Part shown: positions 10,408 to 20,024 of the stretch, in pieces
How positions within the stretch are numbered: position 1 is the first letter of the stretch
How the letters are laid out: each line of letters opens with the position of its first letter
From: a bacterium
Lineage (GTDB): Bacteria > Cyanobacteriota > Sericytochromatia > S15B-MN24 > VGJW01
Assembly (NCBI GenBank): GCA_021781555.1
Contig: JAJXWQ010000002.1
Coordinates: forward strand, 1 to 64,000
Length of the DNA: 64,000 bases
Direction of reading: 5' to 3'
Made by a program: the position numbers and the translations under genes
Notes under the pieces: model-generated
What the model was told of the DNA's origin: nothing
Database searches by the model: none
The model's input: only the letters and a program-made list of their open reading frames with translations

Positions 10408-11435
10408 CACGGCAGCCGGACCTGGACCGGCATCCCGATGCGCAGCGGCGCGCCGGGATGAAGGATGCGAACCTTGACGCCCCACACCAAGGTAGCGTCG
10501 ACGTTCCGGGTCTCGACCTGCTTGGGGGTGAACTCGGCAGCGGGCGAGATGGCCTCCACCACCCCGTCGAAGGGCTTGCCCATCGCGTCGACCACCAGGT
10601 GAGAGCCCACAAGAACCCGAGCGAGGGTCTTCTCGTCGAGGTAGACCCGGACCCACATGTCCGAGAGATCGGCGATCGCGCAGATCGGGCTGCCGGGAGC
10701 TGCCGTTTCACCTGGTTCGGTGAACTTCTTCTCGATGATGCCGGTGGTGGGCGCCACGATGGTGGCGTCGTGGAGCTGGACGCCGATCACTTCCTGCTGC
10801 GCGGCCAGTTGCCTGAGTTCGGCAGCCAGGCCCTGACGCTGGGCAACCAGAGCCTGGCCTTCGGCCGCCAAACCCTGGCGCCGGGTGGCGAGATCGGCAA
10901 AGGCGAGATCCGCGGCTGCAAGCGCGTCCCGAGAGGTCTCGGCGGCCGTCGTCACGGTGTCGAGCTGCTCGCGGGTCGTGCCGCCGCCGGCAAAAAGGGC
11001 CCGCACGCGGGCCAGGTTGACGCGGGCCAGGCGATGGGAGGCGGCCACCTGGCTCGAAGAGGCTCTGGCCCGGCTCGTGGCGACGGCCAGCGCGGCCTGC
11101 TTGGCGGCGAGCTGCGAGGCCGAGGCCGCGAGCGCCGCCTGCTTGGCGGCAACCTGGGCACGCTGCGCCGAGAGAACGTCGAGCTGGGCCTTGAGGCGGG
11201 CCGCGTCGATCCTGCCGAGGATCTGGCCAGCTTTGACCTTTTCGCCCTCGTGAAGATCCAGGCGGAGGATCTGCCCGCCGAAGTTGGCCGAGAGCGTGAC
11301 CTCCCGGGCATCGATCGTGCCGGAGCTAAGGAAGCCGGGATCCGGCCGCGAGCAGCCCGAAGCAACGACCAGCCCCAGGGCCAGCGGCACGAGGGCGGCC
11401 GCGCGGGCCGGCTTCGGAAAACGGGGTCGGCGCAT
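10407..11435 (-). CDS. HlyD/YbhG-family membrane fusion lipoprotein
   Basis: Lipobox LGLVVASGC; periplasmic adaptor features (coiled coil rich in Ala/Gln, DATIVAPTTGIIEKKFTEPGETAAPGSPI). Confidence 0.88.
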   Translation of the reverse strand: MRRPRFPKPARAAALVPLALGLVVASGCSRPDPGFLSSGTIDAREVTLSANFGGQILRLDLHEGEKVKAGQILGRIDAARLKAQLDVLSAQRAQVAAKQAALAASASQLAAKQAALAVATSRARASSSQVAASHRLARVNLARVRALFAGGGTTREQLDTVTTAAETSRDALAAADLAFADLATRRQGLAAEGQALVAQRQGLAAELRQLAAQQEVIGVQLHDATIVAPTTGIIEKKFTEPGETAAPGSPICAIADLSDMWVRVYLDEKTLARVLVGSHLVVDAMGKPFDGVVEAISPAAEFTPKQVETRNVDATLVWGVKVRILHPGAPLRIGMPVQVRLP

Positions 11436-11597
11436 CAGTCGCCTCCTTCAATTAAACCAAAGGGTCAAAGCCTGCCATCCGTAGCATGCCCCGAGCGCTC
11501 GCCCCTATCGCGCAAGGAGGGCCGGAGCTGCCATAATGGGGGCCTGCAAGGCAACGCCCCCCGGCCATTTGCCCCGCCGACCTCAGAAGGGAATCGC

Positions 11598-12425
11598 ATG
11601 ACCCGGGAGTTTCACCGGCCCGCCACGATCGCCGCCGCGCTCACGCTCAAGCGGAGCCTGGGTGGTGACGCCGCCTTCCTGGCCGGGGGGACGCTCGTCA
11701 ACTCCCGCCGGTTCGCGGGGCGACCCGGGCACCTCATCAGCCTGGCCGCGCTGGATCTGGATCGGATCGAGGTCCGGCCCGGTCAGATCGCCCTCGGCGC
11801 CACGGTCACGCTGCAGGCGCTGGTCGATGCCCCGGGGCTTCCTGCGACGCTCCGACAGGCGGCCTTGCTGGTCGGCAACCGGAACATCCGCAACCAGGCC
11901 ACCCTCGGCGGCCAGATCGGTGCGGCAGAGCCCCACGGAGCGCTCCTGCCGACCTTGCTGGCCCTGGAGGCCAGCGTCGTCGAGGACGATGGCCTGGCGG
12001 CTCGGGACCGGAGCCTCGAAGCGGTGCTCGAAAGCGGCCTCGAGGGGATCCTCAGCTGGATCCACCTCCCGGTTTCTTTAGGCAGCCGGGGAGCCGGTCT
12101 GGCTCGCTACGCCCGCACGGCGGCCGACCTCTCGCTGCTCCACGCCGCCGTGAGTCTGGGTCGCTCGGGGGATCGCGTGGATCGTCCGATCGTGGCCTTC
12201 GGTGGGATCGGCCCACGCGCCACGCGCCTGGCGGCCGTGGAGGAAGCCCTTGCCGACGCCCGCATGCCCGATCCGGCGGCGATCGCGGCCGTGGTCGAGA
12301 ACGCCGTGGATCCCGCTTTTGATGTTCGCGGCAGCGCCCAGTTCAAGCGCTACATGGCCGGAGTGCTGGTCGCAGACGCCCTGGCTCGAGCCTGGAAGGC
12401 TGCATCCGAGGAGGCAGGTCGATGA
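11598..12425 (+). CDS. FAD-binding subunit of molybdenum hydroxylase (YgfM/CoxM-like)
   Basis: EFHRPATIAAALTLKRSLGGDAAFLAGGTLVN; GNRNIRNQATLGGQIG is typical of the CoxM FAD domain. Confidence 0.88.
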   Translation: MTREFHRPATIAAALTLKRSLGGDAAFLAGGTLVNSRRFAGRPGHLISLAALDLDRIEVRPGQIALGATVTLQALVDAPGLPATLRQAALLVGNRNIRNQATLGGQIGAAEPHGALLPTLLALEASVVEDDGLAARDRSLEAVLESGLEGILSWIHLPVSLGSRGAGLARYARTAADLSLLHAAVSLGRSGDRVDRPIVAFGGIGPRATRLAAVEEALADARMPDPAAIAAVVENAVDPAFDVRGSAQFKRYMAGVLVADALARAWKAASEEAGR

Positions 12426-15367
12426 CCGTGCGTGTGAGGCTCGACGGAAGGCTCAAGGACCTCGACGCCGCGCCCGGCGACAACCTCAGGGAGGCGCTCG
12501 TTGGAGCGGGGATCCTCTCGGCGCGCAACGGCTGCAGTGGCGAGGGATCGTGCGGGGCCTGCGCGGTGCTCGTGGAAGGCCGGCAGGTCAACACCTGCTT
12601 GCTGCTCGCCGGCCAGGTCGAGGGCCAGGAGATCCGCACGGTGCAGTCCCTTGCGACCGAGGCCCCCGCCGGCGCGCTGCGGGCTCCGCGGCAACTGTCC
12701 GTGCTGCAGGCCGCCTTCGTCGAATCCGGGATCGTGCAGTGCGGCTACTGCACGCCCTCGATGCTGACCGCGGCCCAGGAGTTGCTCGAACGCAACCCCG
12801 ATCCGGACCGTGAGCAGATCGAGGATGCACTCTCTGGCACGTATTGCCGCTGCACCGGCTACGAGCAGGTGTTCGGTGCCATCCAGACGGCTGCGCGCCG
12901 GCTGGCCGATCCGAGCTACGCCCCCCCGGTCATCCCGGAATTTCGCGACGACCTCCGGGTCGTGGGCAAGCGAGCCGCCAAGGTCGATGCGCCCAACTTC
13001 GCGCGGGGCGGCCGGGCCTTTGTCGAGGATCGCGTTTCCGAGCGGACCTGTCACCTCAAGATGCTGGGCAGCCCGCATGCCCACGCTTACATCAAGCGCA
13101 TCGACACCGCGGCCGCCGAGCGCCTGCTTGGCGTGGTCGCGGTGCTGACGCACCTCAACACGCCAAAAATCGTCTATGGCTCGGCTGGCCAGGGATTTCC
13201 CGAGCCCTCGCCCTACGATCGCCGGATGTTCGGCCAGAAGCTCCGCCATGTGGGCGATCGCGTCGCCGCCGTCGTCGCCGAGACAGCGGAGATCGCCAGC
13301 CAAGCGCTCGCTCTCATCGACGTGGAGTACGAGGTCCTCGCGCCCGTCCTCACGCTCGACGACGCCCGCGCTCCGGGCGCGCCGATCGTCCACAACGGCG
13401 CGCTGGCCTTCGTCACCGGCGGCCCGGCCGAGCTCGACAACTCGGCGGCCGATCCGCGCGACGGCGAGATCCTGTACCAGTTCCCCATCCACGCCGATCC
13501 CCGGCGCAACCTGGCAGCCAGCGTCTCGGGCGGCATCGGCGACGTCGCTCGGGGTTTTGCCGAGGCCGACGTCATCCTCGAGCGGGAGTACAGTGGCGGG
13601 TCGGTGCAGAGCGCTCCGCTCGAGCCGCACATCGTCTACACCAAGATGGAGGGCGATCGCCTCGTCATCCACGCATCCACCCAGGTTCCCTGGCACGTCC
13701 GGCGGATCGTGGCGCGCATCCTCGACGTGCCCGAGACACGCATCCGCGTCACCAAGGAGCGTACGGGCGGTGCCTTCGGTGCCAAGCAGGACGTGGTGCT
13801 CGAGGACGTTGCAGCCTACGCCACCTGGATCACCGGACGGGACGTCCTCTTCCGCTACACCCGCGAGGAGGAGTTCATCGCCTCGCGCACGCGCCATCCC
13901 ATGACCATCCGGGTCAAGCTTGGCGCTCGGCGCGACGGCGCCCTGGTCGCCATCGAGATGGACGCGGTGGCCAATACCGGCCCCTACGGCGCGCACTGCC
14001 TGACCGTGCCGATGAATGCCTGTTCCAAGTCCCTGCCGCTCTTCCTGTGCGACAACGTGCACTTCACGGCGTCGGCCTACTATTCCAACATCGCCCCCAA
14101 CGGGGCCTATCAGGGCTACGGAGCGCCCCAGGGGGCCTTCGCGCTGCAGCTCGCCGTCTGCGAGATGGCCGCCGAGCTTGGCATGGACCCCATGGACCTC
14201 CTCGAGAAGAACCGCGTGCGCGAGGGAGCGATGCTCGAGATCCTCAAGTGCCTGGGCGAAGGCCGGGAGGGTATCCCGCAGCTGGTCTACTCCTGCGGCC
14301 TGGATCAGGCACTCGACCAGGGCCGCCGCCTGCTCGACTGGAACCACCGCCAGGAGTGCGACGAAGCCGACGTGCGCATCGGCAAGGGCGTCGCGCTCGT
14401 CCAGCAGGGTTCAGGGCTGCCGGGCCTGGACTCGGCCAATGCCACGCTGACGATGAACGGCGACGGCACGTTCATGCTGCTGTCGGGGGGGGCCGATCTC
14501 GGCACCGGGCTCGATACGCTGACGACCAAGCTCGCCGCGGAGGTCCTGTGCGCGAGGATCGAGGACATCGCCATCACCTCGGGCGATACCGACGTCACGC
14601 CCTTCGACACCGGTGCATACGCGTCGAGCGGCACCTTCTTCTCGGGCGGGGCGGCGCTCAACGCGGCCCGCGAGATGAAGCGCAAGATCCTCGACGCCGC
14701 GACCGAGGTTCTCGGCGAACCGGCAGAGAATCTCGAGCTGGTATTCCCGTCGACCGTGCGGGGCAAGACCGGCAGCGCGACCTACGACGCCATCGCCCGG
14801 AACACGCAGAGCGGCACCGGTCGGGGCCAGCTGGTGGCCACGGCGCACTTCATCGCGGACAAGGGCTCCTTCCCCTACGGCGCGCACTTCTGCCAGGTGG
14901 CGGTCAACACCCGGACGGGGGCGGTGCAGGTGCAGAAGTACTACGCCCTGCAGGACTGCGGAACTCCGATCAATCCGGAACTGGCCCTTGGCCAGGTCTA
15001 CGGAGGGGTGCTCAAGACCATCGGGCACGCCCTCTACGAGGAAATGGTGTACGACGACGCCGGCCGCTGCCTCAACCCCAACTTCACCGACTACAAGATT
15101 CCGGGCATCGGCGATCTGCCGGACGACTTCCGGGCCATCTTGATCGAGACCGACGATCCCTTTGGCCCCTTCGGGGGGAAATCCATCTCGGAGATCGCCA
15201 CCAACGGCGCGGCGCCCGCGATCGCCGCCGCGATCCACGACGCGGTCGGCGTGTGGATGCGCGACTGGCCCTTCACGCCGGAGAAGATCCTGCGCGCCCT
15301 GGGCAAGCTCGAGTCCACGTCAGGCTCGGCGACCAGGTCCGAGCTGGCGGCACAGGCGATCCAATGA
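12422..15367 (+). CDS. xdhD: Fused 2Fe-2S / molybdopterin-binding hydroxylase (XdhD-like xanthine dehydrogenase family)
   Basis: N-terminal 2Fe-2S (CSGEGSCGAC; CGYCTPSML; CRCTGYEQV) followed by a Mo-binding domain (GGAFGAKQDVVLED, YQGYGAPQGAFALQ). Fused layout and preceding FAD gene match E. coli ygfM-xdhD. Confidence 0.88.
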   Translation: MTVRVRLDGRLKDLDAAPGDNLREALVGAGILSARNGCSGEGSCGACAVLVEGRQVNTCLLLAGQVEGQEIRTVQSLATEAPAGALRAPRQLSVLQAAFVESGIVQCGYCTPSMLTAAQELLERNPDPDREQIEDALSGTYCRCTGYEQVFGAIQTAARRLADPSYAPPVIPEFRDDLRVVGKRAAKVDAPNFARGGRAFVEDRVSERTCHLKMLGSPHAHAYIKRIDTAAAERLLGVVAVLTHLNTPKIVYGSAGQGFPEPSPYDRRMFGQKLRHVGDRVAAVVAETAEIASQALALIDVEYEVLAPVLTLDDARAPGAPIVHNGALAFVTGGPAELDNSAADPRDGEILYQFPIHADPRRNLAASVSGGIGDVARGFAEADVILEREYSGGSVQSAPLEPHIVYTKMEGDRLVIHASTQVPWHVRRIVARILDVPETRIRVTKERTGGAFGAKQDVVLEDVAAYATWITGRDVLFRYTREEEFIASRTRHPMTIRVKLGARRDGALVAIEMDAVANTGPYGAHCLTVPMNACSKSLPLFLCDNVHFTASAYYSNIAPNGAYQGYGAPQGAFALQLAVCEMAAELGMDPMDLLEKNRVREGAMLEILKCLGEGREGIPQLVYSCGLDQALDQGRRLLDWNHRQECDEADVRIGKGVALVQQGSGLPGLDSANATLTMNGDGTFMLLSGGADLGTGLDTLTTKLAAEVLCARIEDIAITSGDTDVTPFDTGAYASSGTFFSGGAALNAAREMKRKILDAATEVLGEPAENLELVFPSTVRGKTGSATYDAIARNTQSGTGRGQLVATAHFIADKGSFPYGAHFCQVAVNTRTGAVQVQKYYALQDCGTPINPELALGQVYGGVLKTIGHALYEEMVYDDAGRCLNPNFTDYKIPGIGDLPDDFRAILIETDDPFGPFGGKSISEIATNGAAPAIAAAIHDAVGVWMRDWPFTPEKILRALGKLESTSGSATRSELAAQAIQ

Positions 15368-15482
15368 CCGGGCCCCGTCGCTACCGGAGCGGTTCGGGCC
15401 TCAAGCTGGAAGGCCCGGCAAGAGGCCATTTTCCGACGCCACGGGAGCGCTGCCGCAGCGCAGGGTATCGTTCCAGCGAGCC

Positions 15483-16322
15483 GTGACCAAGGTCCTCATC
15501 AAAGGTGCCGGGGAGCACGCATCGGGAACGGCTCACCGCCTCTTTCGCGCCGGTTTTACCGTGGCCATGACCGAGCTTTCCCGCCCCACGGCCGTGCGCC
15601 GGTCGGTCGCCTTCTGCTCGGCCGTCTACGAGGGCGAGATCGTCGTCGAGGGCGTGCGCGGCGTCGGCTATGGCCAGGACCTGAGATCCCACCTGAGTTC
15701 GCCGCTTTTCGGGCTCGACGCGGCCCTTTCCGGCGCCGACTTCATCGCGGTGGTCGTCGACCCGGCCGACTCGCTCAAGGAGCGCTGGCGGCCGGACGTC
15801 ATCGTGGATGGCCGCATCGCCAAGCGCAATCTCGACTGTCGTCTCGACGACGCCCCCCTCGTGATCGGCCTGGGACCGGGCCTGGAAGCTGGCCGGGACG
15901 TGCACCAGGCGATCGAGACCCAGCGCGGCCACGATCTGGGCCGCATCATCACGAGCGGGCTCGCCTCGCCCAACACCGGCACGCCCGGCGTCATAGCCGG
16001 AGTGTCCCACCAGCGCGTCCTGCGCGCTCCCGCAGCCGGCATCCTCGAGGCCCGGCGCGACATCGGTGATGCCATCGAGGCCGGCGAGATCCTCGCCACG
16101 GTGGCAGGCCATCCGGTCCAGGCCGAGATCTCCGGCGTGCTGCGTGGCCTCGCCCATCCCGGCCTGCCGGTGCGCTTGGGCCAGAAGATCGGCGATATCG
16201 ACCCGCGGGGCGATCGTGCCGCGTGCTGGACGCTGTCCGACAAGACCCGCACGATCAGCGGATCGGTGCTGGAGGCCATCCTGGCGGCCGGCTTCCTGCC
16301 CGCTTCGCGGCGCGCTATCTAG
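15483..16322 (+). CDS. yqeB: Selenium-dependent molybdenum hydroxylase system protein, YqeB family (EF2563-like)
   Basis: VTKVLIKGAGEHASGTAHRLFRAGFTVAMTELSRPTAVRRSVAFCSAVYEGE; GLGPGLEAGRDVHQAIETQRGHDLGRII; position next to the molybdenum hydroxylase. Confidence 0.82.
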   Translation: MTKVLIKGAGEHASGTAHRLFRAGFTVAMTELSRPTAVRRSVAFCSAVYEGEIVVEGVRGVGYGQDLRSHLSSPLFGLDAALSGADFIAVVVDPADSLKERWRPDVIVDGRIAKRNLDCRLDDAPLVIGLGPGLEAGRDVHQAIETQRGHDLGRIITSGLASPNTGTPGVIAGVSHQRVLRAPAAGILEARRDIGDAIEAGEILATVAGHPVQAEISGVLRGLAHPGLPVRLGQKIGDIDPRGDRAACWTLSDKTRTISGSVLEAILAAGFLPASRRAI

Positions 16323-16323
16323 A

Positions 16324-16419
16324 GTGCTCCCGGTTTGAATGGATCGAGCCCGATGAGTCAAACGGGGCCCGGTTGCGCAGCGAAGCGACCGCGCAGAGGG
16401 CCCCGTTCAAACTGCAAAA
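16324..16419 (+). repeat. Dispersed intergenic palindromic repeat, full copy A
   Basis: gtgctcccggtttgaatgg...tcaaacggggcccggttgcgcagcgaagcgaccgcgcagagggccccgttcaaactgcaaaa; perfect 10-bp stem AACGGGGCCC (16361-16370) / GGGCCCCGTT (16398-16407). Confidence 0.8.
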
Positions 16420-16576
16420 GGCCGAGCCCGATTCGCCCGGCGAGGATCGGTCCCGAGGAGTCCAAGGGGGCCCGCTCCAAAGACAACAAACCCAGGATCC
16501 TCGGATTCGGGGGCGAAGATCACGATTGGCAACAATGGTTAAGGTGGGGTAGTATCAAGGTTAAGGTCAACAAAGA

Positions 16577-17839
16577 ATGGTGCCAGGTCGATTTTCGCGC
16601 CCGTGGCGCGCGGTGGCCCTGACGGTGCTGCTGTCGGGGTGCGGGCTGCCGGTGGGTCAGCTAGCCGAGAACGGTGCTGCGGATCCGGGACTCGGGCTCT
16701 GGGCACTCGGCGCCTCCGGATCGGGTCCGCAGGGCGGCTCGGCGGCCCTGATGCCGCAGTTCCCGGCAAACCTCGGGCTGCTGGGCACCGCCGTGCTCCC
16801 GGCCTCCGTCGGGATCGGGATCGCGGTCGGGCGCTCGGCCATCGCGGTGGGGCTCCAGGGGCCGGCAACGGTCGGGAACGCGCGACTTCCGGCCGGCGCC
16901 AGCTACGAGTTCCAGGCCACCGGCGGGAGCGTCCGCCTGCTCGAGAACGGCCAGGTCGTGGTAACCCGGAGCGCGCCGATCCTGGTGAGCCCCGCCACCG
17001 ACGGAACGCTCGATTGGAACGGACGCCGCTACCGCGGCTCGTTCGAGGCCCTCGCCACGCCCGGAGCTCCGGACTGCGTCACCCTGGTCGATCGCCTCCC
17101 GCTCGAATCCTATCTGCTGGGCGTCGTGCCCGCCGAGATGCCGGCATCCTGGCCCGAGGCGGCCCTCGAGTCCCAGGCGATCGCCGCTCGCACCTATGCG
17201 GCCGCCAACATCGGCCGGCACGCGGACCAGGGATTCGACCTGTATGGCGACACCCGAGATCAGGCTTACGGCGGAGCGTCGGCCGAGACCCTGGCCTCGG
17301 ACGAAGCCGTACAGGCGACCACGGGCGTCGGATTGACCTACCAGGGGCGGATCATCTCGGCGCTGTTCCATGCCTCGTCCGGCGGACAGACCGACGACGC
17401 GATCGCCGTCTGGGGCATCGATCTTCCCTACATCCGCGGAGTGGACGACATCGACATCTCGCCCTATGCCCACTGGACCCGCGTACTGTCCACCGCCAGG
17501 GTGCAGGCCGGTCTCGCGGCACAGGGCATCGCGATCGGAAGCCCGGCTCGCCTGTCGGTCCAGACCTACACGGCCCACGGGCGGGCCCGCTGGCTCACGG
17601 TGAGCGGCCCTGCGGGCAGCGCCGTGGCAGACGCCAACTCTTTCCGCCTGGCCACCGGCCTGCCCAGCACGCGTTACCAGCTGGCGGCCGTCGCCGGCGG
17701 CTGGAAGTTCACCGGGGGCGGCTTCGGGCACGGGCTCGGCATGAGCCAGTGGGGCGCCAAGGCCTACGCGGATCTCGGCTGGAGCTACGGCCAGATCCTG
17801 ATGCATTACTATACGGGCGTGAACCTGGCGACCTTCTGA
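16577..17839 (+). CDS. SpoIID/LytB-domain lipoprotein
   Basis: Lipobox TVLLSGC; SpoIID motifs VDRLPLESYLLGVVPAEMPASWPEAALESQAIAARTYA and GGGFGHGLGMSQWGAKAYADLGWSYGQILMHYYTGV. Confidence 0.88.
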   Translation: MVPGRFSRPWRAVALTVLLSGCGLPVGQLAENGAADPGLGLWALGASGSGPQGGSAALMPQFPANLGLLGTAVLPASVGIGIAVGRSAIAVGLQGPATVGNARLPAGASYEFQATGGSVRLLENGQVVVTRSAPILVSPATDGTLDWNGRRYRGSFEALATPGAPDCVTLVDRLPLESYLLGVVPAEMPASWPEAALESQAIAARTYAAANIGRHADQGFDLYGDTRDQAYGGASAETLASDEAVQATTGVGLTYQGRIISALFHASSGGQTDDAIAVWGIDLPYIRGVDDIDISPYAHWTRVLSTARVQAGLAAQGIAIGSPARLSVQTYTAHGRARWLTVSGPAGSAVADANSFRLATGLPSTRYQLAAVAGGWKFTGGGFGHGLGMSQWGAKAYADLGWSYGQILMHYYTGVNLATF

Positions 17840-17856
17840 TCGCCAGGGCCGATTTC

Positions 17857-17903
17857 GGCTCGAAAGGCGCGGGCCCGGTTGCGCAGCGCAGCGACCGAGC
17901 CGG
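17857..17903 (+). repeat. Dispersed intergenic repeat, partial copy
   Basis: ggctcgaaaggcgcgggcccggttgcgcagcgcagcgaccgagcc shares the core gggcccggttgcgcagcg(a/c)agcgacc. Confidence 0.6.
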
Positions 17904-19043
17904 CTACGCTAGCCCCCGCATCGTCACCGCGGAGCGCGGCTTGAAGCTGAGCGCGTCGGTCGGGCAGACCGATGCGCAGAGGCCGCACTGGAAGCAGACG
18001 TCGGGACTCACCTCCGGCAGGGACTTCAGGGGGGCCTTCATCGCATCGTGGAAGCAGACGGGCTCGCACTTGCCACACTTGATACACCGCTCCTCGGCTA
18101 GCACCGGGAACTCCTCGGTAGCGACGACCACGCGCTGGCCGCGCCCGAAGCGCTGTACGTAGAGGCCCTGGATCTGGCGGATATCCGAGTAGCCGTGCGC
18201 GTCGAGCCACTGGTCGACCTCGGTGGCGAGCTTCTGGTGCATGCGCTGGCCCCGGAGCAAGACCACGGTGCAGATACCCACCAGCGAGGCCCCGGCCATG
18301 AACATCTCGATCACGTCCTTGCCGGTCGTGACGCCCCCCACCCCGATCACGGGCTTGCGGACCCGGCGCGCGACCTCGAAGACCGACCGCACCGCCAGGG
18401 GCTTGAGGGGCGCACCCGAAAGCCACCCGTACCCGAACTCGCTGCCCAGCAAGGGCTCGCCACGCTCGATGTCGATGGCCAGGGTCGGCCCGAAGCTGTT
18501 GATGCAAGCGAAGGCGTCGACGTGCGGCTCCAGCGCCGCGGCGAGATCCCCGAGATCGCCCGAGTGCGGCGAGAGCTTGGCGATGATCGGGATCTTGACC
18601 GCGTCCTTGAGCGCCCTTGCCGTCTCGACGACCCGCGCGGGATCGAGGTAGTGCACGGTGAACTCGATCGCGTCCACCCCCTTGGCCTCGACCAGGGGTC
18701 CGAGCGCGCTCAGATCGTCGGGCGTGTAGCCGATCGACGCGATGAAGGGAATCCCGGCAGAGCGAGCCGCCGCCAGACCGATGTCGTACTCGTGCTCGAG
18801 CCACTGCTCGAGCGAGAGCTCCGTCCACAGCTCGGTGTTGAGCATGCCCGAGGCTCCGAACTGGATCATGTTGGGACGCGGAACGCGGGCGGCCGCTCGC
18901 GATACCGTCTTGGCCAGCAAGCCGCCGGCCCCCCCGGCCGCCGCCCGGGACAGCTGCTCGCCGTTGCCCACGTTGGGGCCTGCCGCAGGGATGATCGGGT
19001 TGCGGAACGACAACCCGATCAGGTCGACCGAGATCTTCGCCAT
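17904..19043 (-). CDS. preA: Dihydropyrimidine dehydrogenase subunit PreA-like (dihydroorotate dehydrogenase fold plus 2x[4Fe-4S])
   Basis: MAKISVDLIGLSFRNPIIPAAGPNVGNG; C-terminal ferredoxin CIKCGKCEPVCFHDAM...CFQCGLCASVCPTDAL. Confidence 0.85.
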   Translation of the reverse strand: MAKISVDLIGLSFRNPIIPAAGPNVGNGEQLSRAAAGGAGGLLAKTVSRAAARVPRPNMIQFGASGMLNTELWTELSLEQWLEHEYDIGLAAARSAGIPFIASIGYTPDDLSALGPLVEAKGVDAIEFTVHYLDPARVVETARALKDAVKIPIIAKLSPHSGDLGDLAAALEPHVDAFACINSFGPTLAIDIERGEPLLGSEFGYGWLSGAPLKPLAVRSVFEVARRVRKPVIGVGGVTTGKDVIEMFMAGASLVGICTVVLLRGQRMHQKLATEVDQWLDAHGYSDIRQIQGLYVQRFGRGQRVVVATEEFPVLAEERCIKCGKCEPVCFHDAMKAPLKSLPEVSPDVCFQCGLCASVCPTDALSFKPRSAVTMRGLA

Positions 19044-19093
19044 GGTGCAGCCTTCTTCCAGCTCCCGGGTGCTCTCTTGCGACGTCCGAATGG

Positions 19094-19972
19094 CTAGCCC
19101 ACGCCCACCTGGGCGAGCGGCTCGTACAGGTCCGGACGACGATCGCGGATGAACTGCCACTGATGGCGAACTTCGGCGATCATGTCGAGGTCGAGGTCCG
19201 CGACGACCAGCTCGTCTCGATCCCGCGAGGCCTCGGCGACGATCCTGCCCCGGGGATCCACGAAGTAGCTCTGGCCGTAGAACTCGCCGATGTTCCACGG
19301 GGCTTCCCAGCCCACGCGGTTGATCGCACCCAGGAAGTAGCCGTTGGCCACGGCATGAGCCGGCTGCTCGAGCTTCCAGAGGTACTCCGAGAGCCCGGCC
19401 GTCGTGGCGGACGGATTGAACACGACCTCGGCGCCGTTGAGGCCGAGTATGCGAGCCCCCTCGGGGAAGTGGCGATCGTAGCAGAGGTACACACCGACCT
19501 TGGCATAGGCGGTATCGAAGACCGGGTAGCCGAGGTTGCCCGGCTTGAAGTAGAACTTCTCCCAGAACCCGGGCAGGCAATGGGGCAGGTGCGTCTTGCG
19601 GTACTTGCCCAGGAACCGGCCATCGGCGTCGAGGACCGCCGCGGTGTTGTAGTACACGCCGGGCATCTCCTCCTCGACGATCGGCACCACCAGGACCATG
19701 CGATGCCTGGCGGCGAATTCCTGCAGCAACTGGACGGTGGGTCCGTCGGGGATCCGCTCGGCGGTGGCATACCACCGCGGATCCTGCTCGGCGCAGAAGT
19801 ACGGGCCAGAGAAGACCTCTTGCAGGCTGGCGATCTGCACCCCCTGGCGGGCGGCGTCCTCGAGGAGCGCGAGGTTCTTGGCGATCGCCGCCTCCTTGAT
19901 CCTCGCGATCGGCTGATCCACCGGAACGTCGTTCCGGGTCTGGATGACACCGCACTTGATCACTCTCGACAT
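19094..19972 (-). CDS. Carbon-nitrogen hydrolase (N-carbamoyl-beta-alanine amidohydrolase-like)
   Basis: Nitrilase superfamily E-K-C context: QEVFSGPYF, YRKTHLPHCLPGFWEKFYF, VGVYLCYDRHFPEGARILGLNGAEVVFNPSAT. Confidence 0.86.
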   Translation of the reverse strand: MSRVIKCGVIQTRNDVPVDQPIARIKEAAIAKNLALLEDAARQGVQIASLQEVFSGPYFCAEQDPRWYATAERIPDGPTVQLLQEFAARHRMVLVVPIVEEEMPGVYYNTAAVLDADGRFLGKYRKTHLPHCLPGFWEKFYFKPGNLGYPVFDTAYAKVGVYLCYDRHFPEGARILGLNGAEVVFNPSATTAGLSEYLWKLEQPAHAVANGYFLGAINRVGWEAPWNIGEFYGQSYFVDPRGRIVAEASRDRDELVVADLDLDMIAEVRHQWQFIRDRRPDLYEPLAQVGVG

Positions 19973-20024
19973 CAGATTCCTTTCCGTGGTCAGGGGCAAA
20001 TCCGACGGGCCGCAGCCCGAATCC

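Noticed and set aside
10458-11597. N-terminal extension of the ORF containing the YgfM-like protein
   Set aside because: Runs antisense through the HlyD gene; true start is the ATG at 11598 after aagggaatcgc.
12350-14347. 665-aa minus-strand ORF antisense to the xdhD-like gene
   Set aside because: Shadow ORF; the sense frame encodes unambiguous 2Fe-2S and molybdopterin motifs.
15375-15480. GC-rich intergenic stretch after xdhD as another copy of the repeat family
   Set aside because: Shares only short GGGCCC/CGGTT-like words, without the diagnostic GGTTGCGCAGCG.AGCGACC core.
19044-19955. N-terminal extension of the preA ORF
   Set aside because: Overlaps the carbon-nitrogen hydrolase gene on the same strand in another frame; ATG at 19043 begins the conserved MAKISVDLIG.
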